From: Planctomycetaceae bacterium
GTDB lineage: Bacteria > Planctomycetota > Planctomycetia > Planctomycetales > Planctomycetaceae
Assembly (NCBI GenBank): GCA_947476295.1
Contig: CANJQC010000054.1
Span: 1-33,375, forward strand
Direction of reading: 5' to 3'
DNA length: 33,375 bases
The notes beneath the pieces were generated by a model. That model did not search any database and had not been told where the DNA came from. It worked only from the letters and a program-made list of their open reading frames with translations. Within the stretch, counting starts at the first letter, position 1. Each line of letters opens with the position of its first letter. The position numbers and the translations under genes are program-made. Of this stretch, positions 8,901 to 16,579 are shown piece after piece.

Positions 8901-9146
8901 TTCCATGGTCCGCAGGAATCTCGTGGTCTTCTTGTCGGCCAGGTCACAAGAGCCTGGCAACTGGCTTGGTGTCGCAATCCGGAACCCGAAGAACTTGTGA
9001 CTTCAATGGCCTTCCTTGCAGACCAGATTGGTTACCTTCAAACCCACCGACACCGGATCCCTGCCGGTCTCACCGAATCCCGGCAAGCTCTGACAAACCT
9101 TTGCCAGGTGCTGCTGACATCGAATGAGTTTTTGTATGTGAACTAG
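5982..9146 (+). CDS. Planctomycete cytochrome c/DUF1549/DUF1553 protein
   Basis: This exported protein of 1054 residues starts with a signal peptide (residues ~10-31, ending SAFA). A Planctomycete-type cytochrome c domain follows, with haem motif C48-F-D-C51-H52 and EMPPG near residue 98 supplying a candidate methionine ligand. DUF1549 spans about residues 167-370 and includes [23 protein letters not shown]-like sequence and C358-A-Q-C361-H362, a second CxxCH conserved in this family. Residues ~395-440 are charged and alanine-rich, probably helical or coiled coil. DUF1553 starts near residue 569 ([17 protein letters not shown]). Between about 820 and 950 a beta-rich, jelly-roll-like segment interrupts DUF1553. 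These proteins are hugely expanded in planctomycetes; their reaction is unknown. GGTGGA precedes the ATG. The next gene, DUF1501, is its usual partner. Confidence 0.93.
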   Translation: [1054 protein letters not shown]

Positions 9147-9264
9147 AAATAGCATAGTCATGATTTTCTCTGCGAACCATGCTCTATGTCCTAAGCAGAG
9201 CGAACCGCGACTATGGCACAGACTCAGCATCCCGCCTTCCTTCCTCCTCACGAATCCCAGCCTC

Positions 9265-10725
9265 ATGAACACTCCATTTCCTTTCTCACGTCGATCCTTC
9301 CTTGAACAGAACGCCATGGGCATCGGGTCCGTCGCGCTTGCCTGGCTAATGCAGCAGGAAGCGGCGCGAGCCGTGCCACCGTTGATCAAGCAGAAACCGG
9401 TGACTGATCTGAAACCACGCACACCGCAGGTGCAGCCTCAGGCCAGAGCGATGATTTCGCTGTTCCAGCACGGTGGCCCGTCGCATATGGATTTGACAGA
9501 TCCTAAGCCGGAACTAACGAAGTTTTCCGGCACCGACTATCCAGGTGAAGTCCAGTTCAGCTTCGTCAATCAGGCCAGTAAGAAACTTCTGGGCAGTCCG
9601 TTTCGGTTTCGAAAGCATGGCGAGTGTGGAACGGAGATTTCCGAACTGCTTCCCCACACCGCCGCCATGGTCGATGACATCTGCCTGATTCGCAGCATGC
9701 ACACCGGTGCCAATGGTCATGAAGTGTCGATTCGCTATTTTCACAGCGGCATCCCGGCAGTGCTCGGTCGGCCGCATTTTGCGTCGTGGCTGCTGTACGC
9801 ACTGGGAACGGAGTCTCAGGATCTTCCGGCATACATGGTGCTCACCGATCCCGGCGGACATCCGGTTGACGGAGTGAACAACTGGTCGAACGGATTTATG
9901 CCGCCATTGTTTCAGGGAACCGTGCTTCGCCCTAAAGAACCTCGCATTCTGAATCTCGCGGCACCGTCCCATCTTCAGGGCACGCTGCAGCAACAGAATC
10001 TGGCGTTCCTTCAGAAGCTGAACACTAGGCACTTGGGAAAAAGCGGCGGCGACGACGATTTGGAAGCTCGTATCGCCAGCTACGAACTCGCGGCCAGAAT
10101 GCAGACAGCTGCCACGGAGGCACTGGACATCAGCAAGGAAACTCAGGCGACTCAGAATCTTTACGGGCTCGACAACGACGCGACTCGAGAATATGGCACT
10201 CGCTGTTTGATCGCTCGACGGCTCGTGGAACGCGGTGTCCGGTTTGTGCAACTGTTCCTTGGCGGTCAGCCTTGGGATCATCATAGCAGCATTCGTACGT
10301 CACTGCCGGCTGTGTGTCAGCGAGTTGACAAGCCAGCAGCGGCGTTGGTGACCGACCTCAAGCAGCGAGGACTTCTGGATTCCACCATCGTTCACTGGGG
10401 CGGCGAGATTGGACGACTGCCAGTAACTCAGGTCATGGGTGACCCTGCAGCGGCAGGTCGAGACCATAACGGTCAGGGGTTCAGTATCTGGCTGGCTGGC
10501 GGTGGCTTCAAAGCAGGCATGGCCTACGGCACTACCGACGATTTTGGCCACCGCGCGGTCGAGAACATCGTGACTCCCAACGACTATCAGGCAACGCTGA
10601 TGTCACTCTTCGGACTGGACCATACGCAAGTGATCTACCATTACAACGGTCAGCCTCAGTTAATCACCGCAAACCGACCAGCCAAGGTACTGACTGAGAT
10701 CCTGAAAGCCACCCCGACGACTTGA
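9265..10725 (+). CDS. DUF1501 family protein, Tat-exported
   Basis: The chosen ATG at 9265 gives 486 residues starting MNTPFPFSRRSFLEQNAMG, a twin-arginine signal (SRRSFL plus a hydrophobic stretch to about residue 35). An upstream in-frame ATG at 9160 would add 35 residues in front of the Tat motif, which is unlike the family. Neither start has a strong ribosome binding site. DUF1501 proteins have an alkaline-phosphatase/sulfatase-like fold; segments such as SLFQHGGPSHMDLTDPKPEL and IVHWGGEIGR are typical, although hydrolase activity has not been shown for the family. The gene lies 118 nt after the DUF1553 gene in the same direction, the standard planctomycete pairing, and a shared periplasmic role is inferred. 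It converges on rpsG. Confidence 0.93.
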   Translation: MNTPFPFSRRSFLEQNAMGIGSVALAWLMQQEAARAVPPLIKQKPVTDLKPRTPQVQPQARAMISLFQHGGPSHMDLTDPKPELTKFSGTDYPGEVQFSFVNQASKKLLGSPFRFRKHGECGTEISELLPHTAAMVDDICLIRSMHTGANGHEVSIRYFHSGIPAVLGRPHFASWLLYALGTESQDLPAYMVLTDPGGHPVDGVNNWSNGFMPPLFQGTVLRPKEPRILNLAAPSHLQGTLQQQNLAFLQKLNTRHLGKSGGDDDLEARIASYELAARMQTAATEALDISKETQATQNLYGLDNDATREYGTRCLIARRLVERGVRFVQLFLGGQPWDHHSSIRTSLPAVCQRVDKPAAALVTDLKQRGLLDSTIVHWGGEIGRLPVTQVMGDPAAAGRDHNGQGFSIWLAGGGFKAGMAYGTTDDFGHRAVENIVTPNDYQATLMSLFGLDHTQVIYHYNGQPQLITANRPAKVLTEILKATPTT

Positions 10726-10917
10726 TACCAACTGGATGCGACAAAACGCCTCGCAGGTGGAACTTCCACACCGCACGACTCAGCTCTGCGTGTCATAACC
10801 CAAGGCAAGAGCTGATTTACGAATCTTGTAAAGCGCCGATGCGAGCAGGATTTCCAGAAATTTTCGCCCAACAATTCTAAGGTGCCGCCAGTTGACTGAA
10901 GACAAAATTGTGGGGGG

Positions 10918-11391
10918 CTACCACGCGAAGTGGGAGAATGCTTTGTTTGCATCAGCCATGCGGTGAACGTTTTCGCGTTTGTTCATCGCGGCACCTTCGC
11001 GCCGGAAGGCTGCAAGCAGCTCTTCGGCGAGTGACTTATCAACCGGGCGACCTTTGCGGCCGCGTACGGCTTCCAAAAGCCAGCGGATCGACAGAGCCTG
11101 CTGACGGCGTGAACTGACGGGGGTTGGTACCTGATAGGTCGCACCACCGACGCGCTTGGATCGAACTTCGATCGCAGGCTTCACGTTGTCCACAGCGGTA
11201 ACAAAAACATTGAGGGGATCTTCGTTGGGCAGTTGCTTCTGCACAATTTCCATGGCCCGATAGAACGCACCTGACGCGACGCTCTTCTTGCCGTCGTACA
11301 TCAGACAATTGACAAACTTCGAAACCAGCAAATTGTTAAACCGAGTGTCGGGCTTCAATTGCTTGCGGCTGGCGGTGAATTTCTTGACCAT
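10918..11391 (-). CDS. rpsG: 30S ribosomal protein S7
   Basis: S7 (157 residues) binds the 3' major domain of 16S rRNA and nucleates assembly of the 30S head; it also contacts mRNA and E-site tRNA. The sequence is full length, with [18 protein letters not shown] near the N-terminus, the basic strand [16 protein letters not shown] and [18 protein letters not shown] typical of bacterial S7. It is the last gene of the cluster, 102 nt after rpsL. fusA, which follows rpsG in most bacteria, is absent; the next gene is the convergent DUF1501. No clear intrinsic terminator is visible in 10726-10917. Confidence 0.98.
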   Translation of the reverse strand: MVKKFTASRKQLKPDTRFNNLLVSKFVNCLMYDGKKSVASGAFYRAMEIVQKQLPNEDPLNVFVTAVDNVKPAIEVRSKRVGGATYQVPTPVSSRRQQALSIRWLLEAVRGRKGRPVDKSLAEELLAAFRREGAAMNKRENVHRMADANKAFSHFAW

Positions 11392-11493
11392 CTATGGAAA
11401 CTCTCAATCACATGAATCGCATAATTTCAGTCGGCGGAACGACTGAGTTATAAGAACCGCAAATCCCAGCCGACAGAGCGACTGGACAACAGA

Positions 11494-11889
11494 CTATTTC
11501 TTGCCGGCAGTAGCGCCACCCTTAGGACGCTTGGCTCCGTAGCAACTGCGAGCCTGACGACGATCGGAAACGCCCAGCGTATCGAGTACTCCGCGAACGA
11601 TCTTGTATCGCACACCTGGAAGGTCACGTACACGACCACCGCGAATAAGTACGATCGAGTGTTCCTGAAGGTTGTGACCTTCGCCAGGAATGTAGGCCGT
11701 CACTTCCTTGCTATTCGACAGGCGAACACGCGCCACCTTTCGCAGAGCTGAGTTTGGCTTCTTCGGGGTGACAGTCTTCACCTGCAAACACACCCCACGC
11801 TTCTGAGGACATCCCTCAAGCACGGGTGTTTTTGACTTGGTACGCTGTTGTTTTCGGGGTTTCCGAATAAGTTGATTGATCGTGGGCAT
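11494..11889 (-). CDS. rpsL: 30S ribosomal protein S12
   Basis: S12 (131 residues) lines the decoding site of the 30S subunit and affects accuracy. It aligns without gaps to E. coli S12 through [32 protein letters not shown] and [10 protein letters not shown], with a short extra basic tail GGATAGKK. K43 (Met counted as 1) is the wild-type lysine, but position 88, in [12 protein letters not shown], is arginine where E. coli and most bacteria have lysine. D89, the site methylthiolated by RimO in E. coli, is present. K88R in Mycobacterium tuberculosis and the equivalent K87R in E. coli give streptomycin resistance. The gene lies 140 nt after rpoC; that spacer contains a hairpin. Confidence 0.98.
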   Translation of the reverse strand: MPTINQLIRKPRKQQRTKSKTPVLEGCPQKRGVCLQVKTVTPKKPNSALRKVARVRLSNSKEVTAYIPGEGHNLQEHSIVLIRGGRVRDLPGVRYKIVRGVLDTLGVSDRRQARSCYGAKRPKGGATAGKK

Positions 11890-11955
11890 AGTTCGCCAGA
11901 CAAAATGCTGAAAGTCAAGACTAAGGACGGTAAAATTAAGTGTCCCCGGAAATGC

Positions 11956-11985
11956 GGAAAACGCAGCACTCTATCCGCGTTTTCC
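11956..11985 (-). promoter_or_regulatory. Hairpin in the rpoC-rpsL spacer
   Basis: GGAAAACGC and GCGTTTTCC form a perfect 9-bp stem with a 12-nt loop, 66 nt upstream of the rpsL start. No U-tract follows on the minus strand, so an attenuator, processing site or S12/S7 autogenous control site is as likely as a terminator. Confidence 0.45.
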
Positions 11986-12029
11986 CCGATCGTCAACCTT
12001 GCATATCAACGATCACTCAAATTCACATA

Positions 12030-15000
12030 TCACATTAATTCATCGGGGCTCAGATCCGCCAGTGAAGGAGCTGAAGGACGATCGGGATCAATCCGCCGTG
12101 CCTGTAACTCCGAATTCCCCATCAGATCCTTGCGAGCAGCCGCCATTCGCATTTTTTGCTCTTCCTGTTCCCGCAATGCGGAATCATGAATTCGCACTTG
12201 AGCTTCCTGGTGCAGATGGAACCCGGTTCCGGCCGGAATTAGATGCCCCAGAATTACATTTTCCTTCAATCCGACCAAGTTATCGACCTTGCCACCCAAA
12301 GCAGCTTCGGTCAGAACCTTTGTCGTTTCCTGGAAGCTGGCTGCGGAGATAAAGCTTTCGCTCGATACCGCAGCCTTCGTAATTCCCAGCAGCTGTGGAC
12401 TGGCTTTCGCCCGCTTCAGCGTCGTGTGCTTGATCGGCTTGCTGACTTCCTGATTGACCGCGTCAATATCGGTCAACTGAACGCGATCACCAATCTCGAA
12501 GTCCGACCCGCCTGCATCGGTGACTTTTCCCATTGATTCCAGACCATCGTTGATCTTCTTCAGTTCAAACTTATCGATCAACAGCCCTGGCAGCAGATCG
12601 GTATCACCCACACTGTCCACTCGGACTTTGCGAAGCATCTGAGCGATTACGATTTCGATGTGCTTGTCATCGATTTCCACGCGCTGAGCGCGATAGACGT
12701 TCTGGATTTCATGCAACAAATACTGCTGCACTTCTTCCGGACCGCTGACGCGCAGAATGTCCTGTGGAACCAGCGGGCCACGCACCAGAGCATCACCGGC
12801 CTTGACCATGTCGCCCGGATGCACCTGCAGATCTTTCCCATGCGGGATGACATGCTCCACGTCAGTACCGTCCGCACCTTTAACAAGCACAATTCGCTTG
12901 CCGCGTTTCTTCTCCGGTGGAAATTCGACTTCGCCATCGATCTCCGCCACAACCGCCGGATCCTTTGGCTTTCGAACTTCAAACAGTTCCGTTACGCGAG
13001 GCAGCCCGCCCGTGATGTCCTGCGTCCCGGTGGATTCACGGGGCGTCTTGGCCACAACCGTACCGGCTGAAATCTGCCCGCCTTCTTCGACATCCAGACT
13101 CGCACCTTCCGGCAGATAGTAGAAGTCCAGAATTTTTCCAGCACCGTCTTCCACGACGACCTGCGGATGCAGACCTGTTTTATGTTCGGTAATCGTACGC
13201 CGCATAGTTCCGGACTGTTCTTTCTCCGTACGAATCGACTGGCCTTCGACGCAATCGTCCAGACGAACACGTCCACCAACCTGAGCGATAATTGGAATAG
13301 AGTGAGGGTCCCAAGTGCAGAGAACGTCGCCCGAACTGACGGCTTGGTTTTCTTTTACCTGCAGCACTGCACCATTCGGCACACGCTGCTTTTCCACTTC
13401 GCGTCCACGATCGTCCACGATGCTGATCTCACCATTTCGACCCAGCACCACCTGACCACCTTCGGCGTTGATCACACTGCGAATACGAGTGAATCGCACC
13501 TGACCGCCGCGTTTTGCGAACAGCTCACTGGTTTCAACGTCCTTTGACGCCACGCCACCGATGTGGAACGTACGCATTGTCAACTGAGTTCCGGGTTCAC
13601 CGATACTCTGTGCCGCAATGATACCGACCGCCATGCCGAGTTCGACAAGGTCGCCCATCGACAAGTCCATCCCATAACACAACTGACACAGACCCAGCGT
13701 ACATTCGCAGGTCATCGGACTGCGCACCTGAATGCGTTCCAGTCCCATTTCCTCGATCTTGCGAGCCTTCTCGACGGTGATCAATTCACCCTCTTTCACA
13801 ATCGGTTCTTCCGTGATCAAATTGACGATATTGGTACGGCTCACGCGACCTCGAATCGCGTCGGCCAGACCTACTTCAACTTTTTCACCCCTGTACACAA
13901 CGCCACGCGTCAGACCTTTGGTCGTCTTGCAGTCGTGCATCGTGATGACCATATTCTGACAGACGTCCGCCAGCTTACGAGTCAAGTAACCGCTGTCAGC
14001 GGTTTTCAGAGCCGTATCCGCCAGACCTTTGCGGGCACCGTGCGTCGAACTGAAGTATTCCAGCACCGAAAGCCCTTCGCGGAAGTTCGACTTGATAGGC
14101 GTTTCAATGATTTCTCCGCTCGGCTTGGCCATCAAACCGCGCATCCCCGCCAACTGCTGAATTTGGCCGACGCCGCCTCGAGCCCCCGAATTTGCCATGA
14201 GGTAAATCGGGTTGACGTAGGCACCGGACTCTCGAATATCTTCCTTGAGTTGTTCCATCATGGACTTCGTGATCTCTTCACGAGCGTGCGTCCAGATGTC
14301 GAGCACTTTGTTGTAACGTTCCTGGTCTGTGATCACGCCACGTTCGAATAGCTTTTGCTGTTTGAGGACGTCTTTCTCAGATTTCCCGATCACCTCTTGT
14401 TTGTTCGGAGCCGTCTTGAGGTCACTCACACCGAACGACAGTCCACTCTCCGTTGAAGCACGAAATCCGCAGCTCTTCATCCGGTCCAGCAGCTCAATCG
14501 TTTCACGACGACCAAGTTCCAAGTAACAGTCTGAGATTACGCGTGCCAGATCCTTGCTGGCCAGCGTCTGGTTATAGTACGACATCTTCTTCGGCAGGAT
14601 ATCATTGAACATCACGCGACCTGGCGACGTCTCCACAAGTCCGCCCGGACGATAGGTCTCAGCTCCATCACCCTTCACCCGCTTACCACGCGGCATCCTC
14701 AGGCGGATCCTAGCGTGACGAGTGACCTTGCCAAGCTGGAACGCCATAAAGACTTCTTCAGAGGATGCGAACACCATCCCTTCGCCCGGACGATCGGATC
14801 GCAGAAGCGTCAGGTAATAACAGCCCATCACGATGTCCTGCGACGCGCTGATGATCGGCGAGCCATTTGCCGGGCTAAAGATGTTATGGGTCGACATCAT
14901 CAGAGTTGTGGCTTCGATCTGCGCTTCCATCGACAGCGGAAGATGCACAGCCATCTGATCGCCGTCGAAATCTGCGTTGAATCCCCTGCAGACCAGCGGA

Positions 15001-16343
15001 TGCAGGCGAATGGCGTTCCCTTCCACCAGTATTGGCTCAAACGCCTGAATGCCGATTCGGTGAAGGGTCGGAGCACGGTTCAGCAGCACAGGATGGTTGC
15101 GAATGACATCATCAAGGATGTCCCACACATCCTCATCGCGACGCTCAAGCATCCGCTTCGCACTCTTGATCGTGTCTGCGTGACCCAGATCCTTCAGGCG
15201 GCGAATTACAAACGGCTGGAAGAGTTCCAACGCGATCTTCTTCGGCAGACCACACTGATGCAGCTTCAGTTCCGGACCGACGACAATCACGCTTCGAGCA
15301 GAATAGTCTACTCGCTTACCAAGCAGGTTTTCGCGGAATCGTCCCTGCTTGCCTTTGATCATGTCGGTCAAAGACTTGAGGGGACGATTGGACGAGCCAA
15401 GCACAGGACGCTTGCAACGGTTGTTGTCAAACAAAGCATCGACCGACTGTTGCAGCATGCGCTTTTCGTTGCGGACGATAACCTCAGGAGCGTTGAGGTC
15501 AACAAGCTTCTTCAATCGGTTATTTCGGTTGATGATACGGCGATACAGGTCGTTCAGGTCGCTGGTTGCGAAATTACCAGAATCCAGCAGAACCAGCGGA
15601 CGCAGGTCAGGCGGAATCACGGGAATCACATCCAGCACCATCCACTCCGGTTTGTTCTCGCTGTCACGCAGAGCCTCAACGATTTTTAGACGCTTGATGA
15701 GATCCTTGATCTTCTGCTGGCTACCGGTCTTCGCCAATTCTGTGCGCAATTCGCCGGACAGTTCCGCCAGACGCATTGATGCCAGTAACTTCTTGATCGC
15801 TTCAGCACCCATTCCGATCTCAAACGTGCCTTCTCCGTAATCGCGACGTGCCTGACGGGCTTCTTCCTCCGTAAGCATCTGACACTGCTTCAGCGGAGTG
15901 TCACCCGGCTCAATGACGACATAGTCCTGAAAGTAGATTACCTTTTCCAGTGAGGTCGTCTTCATGTTCAGCAACGCCCCCAAACGGCTGGGCATCGACT
16001 TGAAGAACCAGATATGAACAACTGGCGCCGCCAGCTCAATATGGCCCATGCGCTTCCGACGGACACGGCTGTGAGTAACCTTCACTCCGCAACGGTCGCA
16101 AATCATGCCTTTGTATTTCATACCGCGGTACTTGCCGCACGCACATTCCCAGTCCTTTTCAGGTCCGAAAATACGCTCACAGAACAAGCCATCCCGTTCG
16201 GGCCGGTAAGTTCGATAATTGATCGTTTCCGGCTTCTTGACTTCGCCGAAAGACCAGCTGCGTATATCGTGTGGACTTGCAAGACTGATTTTCACAGATG
16301 CATAGTCGTTGACTCGATCAAATGTACCTTCGGTGACACTCAC
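12030..16343 (-). CDS. rpoC: DNA-directed RNA polymerase subunit beta'
   Basis: This is the 1437-residue largest subunit of RNA polymerase, carrying the catalytic Mg2+ site. [12 protein letters not shown] lies at residues 456-467, with the three metal-binding aspartates D458, D460 and D462. The N-terminal zinc site is C67, C69, C82 and C85 (CACGKYRG...CDRC). The second zinc site uses the cysteine in [10 protein letters not shown] and those of [14 protein letters not shown]. The C-terminus [20 protein letters not shown] is acidic and longer than in E. coli. The start is GTG at 16343, supported by GAGGAG 8 nt upstream. It is 236 nt downstream of rpoB, an unusually wide gap, and its GTG overlaps the stop of the small ORF that fills that gap. 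Confidence 0.99.
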   Translation of the reverse strand: MSVTEGTFDRVNDYASVKISLASPHDIRSWSFGEVKKPETINYRTYRPERDGLFCERIFGPEKDWECACGKYRGMKYKGMICDRCGVKVTHSRVRRKRMGHIELAAPVVHIWFFKSMPSRLGALLNMKTTSLEKVIYFQDYVVIEPGDTPLKQCQMLTEEEARQARRDYGEGTFEIGMGAEAIKKLLASMRLAELSGELRTELAKTGSQQKIKDLIKRLKIVEALRDSENKPEWMVLDVIPVIPPDLRPLVLLDSGNFATSDLNDLYRRIINRNNRLKKLVDLNAPEVIVRNEKRMLQQSVDALFDNNRCKRPVLGSSNRPLKSLTDMIKGKQGRFRENLLGKRVDYSARSVIVVGPELKLHQCGLPKKIALELFQPFVIRRLKDLGHADTIKSAKRMLERRDEDVWDILDDVIRNHPVLLNRAPTLHRIGIQAFEPILVEGNAIRLHPLVCRGFNADFDGDQMAVHLPLSMEAQIEATTLMMSTHNIFSPANGSPIISASQDIVMGCYYLTLLRSDRPGEGMVFASSEEVFMAFQLGKVTRHARIRLRMPRGKRVKGDGAETYRPGGLVETSPGRVMFNDILPKKMSYYNQTLASKDLARVISDCYLELGRRETIELLDRMKSCGFRASTESGLSFGVSDLKTAPNKQEVIGKSEKDVLKQQKLFERGVITDQERYNKVLDIWTHAREEITKSMMEQLKEDIRESGAYVNPIYLMANSGARGGVGQIQQLAGMRGLMAKPSGEIIETPIKSNFREGLSVLEYFSSTHGARKGLADTALKTADSGYLTRKLADVCQNMVITMHDCKTTKGLTRGVVYRGEKVEVGLADAIRGRVSRTNIVNLITEEPIVKEGELITVEKARKIEEMGLERIQVRSPMTCECTLGLCQLCYGMDLSMGDLVELGMAVGIIAAQSIGEPGTQLTMRTFHIGGVASKDVETSELFAKRGGQVRFTRIRSVINAEGGQVVLGRNGEISIVDDRGREVEKQRVPNGAVLQVKENQAVSSGDVLCTWDPHSIPIIAQVGGRVRLDDCVEGQSIRTEKEQSGTMRRTITEHKTGLHPQVVVEDGAGKILDFYYLPEGASLDVEEGGQISAGTVVAKTPRESTGTQDITGGLPRVTELFEVRKPKDPAVVAEIDGEVEFPPEKKRGKRIVLVKGADGTDVEHVIPHGKDLQVHPGDMVKAGDALVRGPLVPQDILRVSGPEEVQQYLLHEIQNVYRAQRVEIDDKHIEIVIAQMLRKVRVDSVGDTDLLPGLLIDKFELKKINDGLESMGKVTDAGGSDFEIGDRVQLTDIDAVNQEVSKPIKHTTLKRAKASPQLLGITKAAVSSESFISAASFQETTKVLTEAALGGKVDNLVGLKENVILGHLIPAGTGFHLHQEAQVRIHDSALREQEEQKMRMAAARKDLMGNSELQARRIDPDRPSAPSLADLSPDELM

Positions 16344-16576
16344 TCACGAATCTCCTCAAAGTGGAGGTTCAAAAAACAGTGTCCGAGCCGGAAAATCCGG
16401 CTCGGCGCTCGCTCTTTGGATCTGGAAACAATTTTGACATCGCCACCGGATTTCTCCATGTGGCCTGATGGCGTCTGCACTAAGTCAATCCGGATTGAAG
16501 TTTCGTCAATACGGATGGAAGTGGCGAAGACGCCGTTAAACCACCCCGGCAGGCGGAGTGGTGTTGGGGTTGGCAT
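16340..16576 (-). CDS. Possible 78-residue ORF filling the rpoB-rpoC spacer
   Basis: The ATG is 3 nt after the rpoB stop (TGA-AGA-ATG), and its TGA stop overlaps the rpoC GTG start as GTGA, the geometry of translationally coupled genes. The product starts [17 protein letters not shown], includes a small repeat ([13 protein letters not shown]) encoded by a near-tandem 21-nt DNA duplication (16484-16501 and 16505-16522), and ends rich in basic and aromatic residues. No family is recognised. There is no own Shine-Dalgarno sequence of note, so translation would rely on ribosomes finishing rpoB. The codons near 16371-16405 coincide with a terminator-like hairpin, an argument against purely coding constraint. 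It may be chance, an inserted repeat that happens to be open, or a real coupling peptide. Confidence 0.35.
   Translation of the reverse strand: MPTPTPLRLPGWFNGVFATSIRIDETSIRIDLVQTPSGHMEKSGGDVKIVSRSKERAPSRIFRLGHCFLNLHFEEIRE
16371..16405 (-). terminator. Terminator-like hairpin between rpoB and rpoC
   Basis: CCGAGCCGG and CCGGCTCGG (16383-16391/16397-16405) form a perfect 9-bp GC-rich stem with a 5-nt loop. On the minus strand it is followed after ACACTG by six T residues (16376-16371). The 6-nt gap before the T-run makes it an imperfect intrinsic terminator. Partial termination or attenuation between the two polymerase subunit genes is possible. Confidence 0.4.
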
Positions 16577-16579
16577 TCT

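Noticed and set aside
10757-10769. GTGGAA-C-TTCCAC palindrome as an rpsG terminator
   Set aside because: A one-base centre does not give a good RNA hairpin and there is no T-tract.
14715-15689. 324-codon plus-strand open frame
   Set aside because: It lies wholly antisense to rpoC, has no recognisable domain and no ribosome binding site; it results from the codon bias of the opposite strand.
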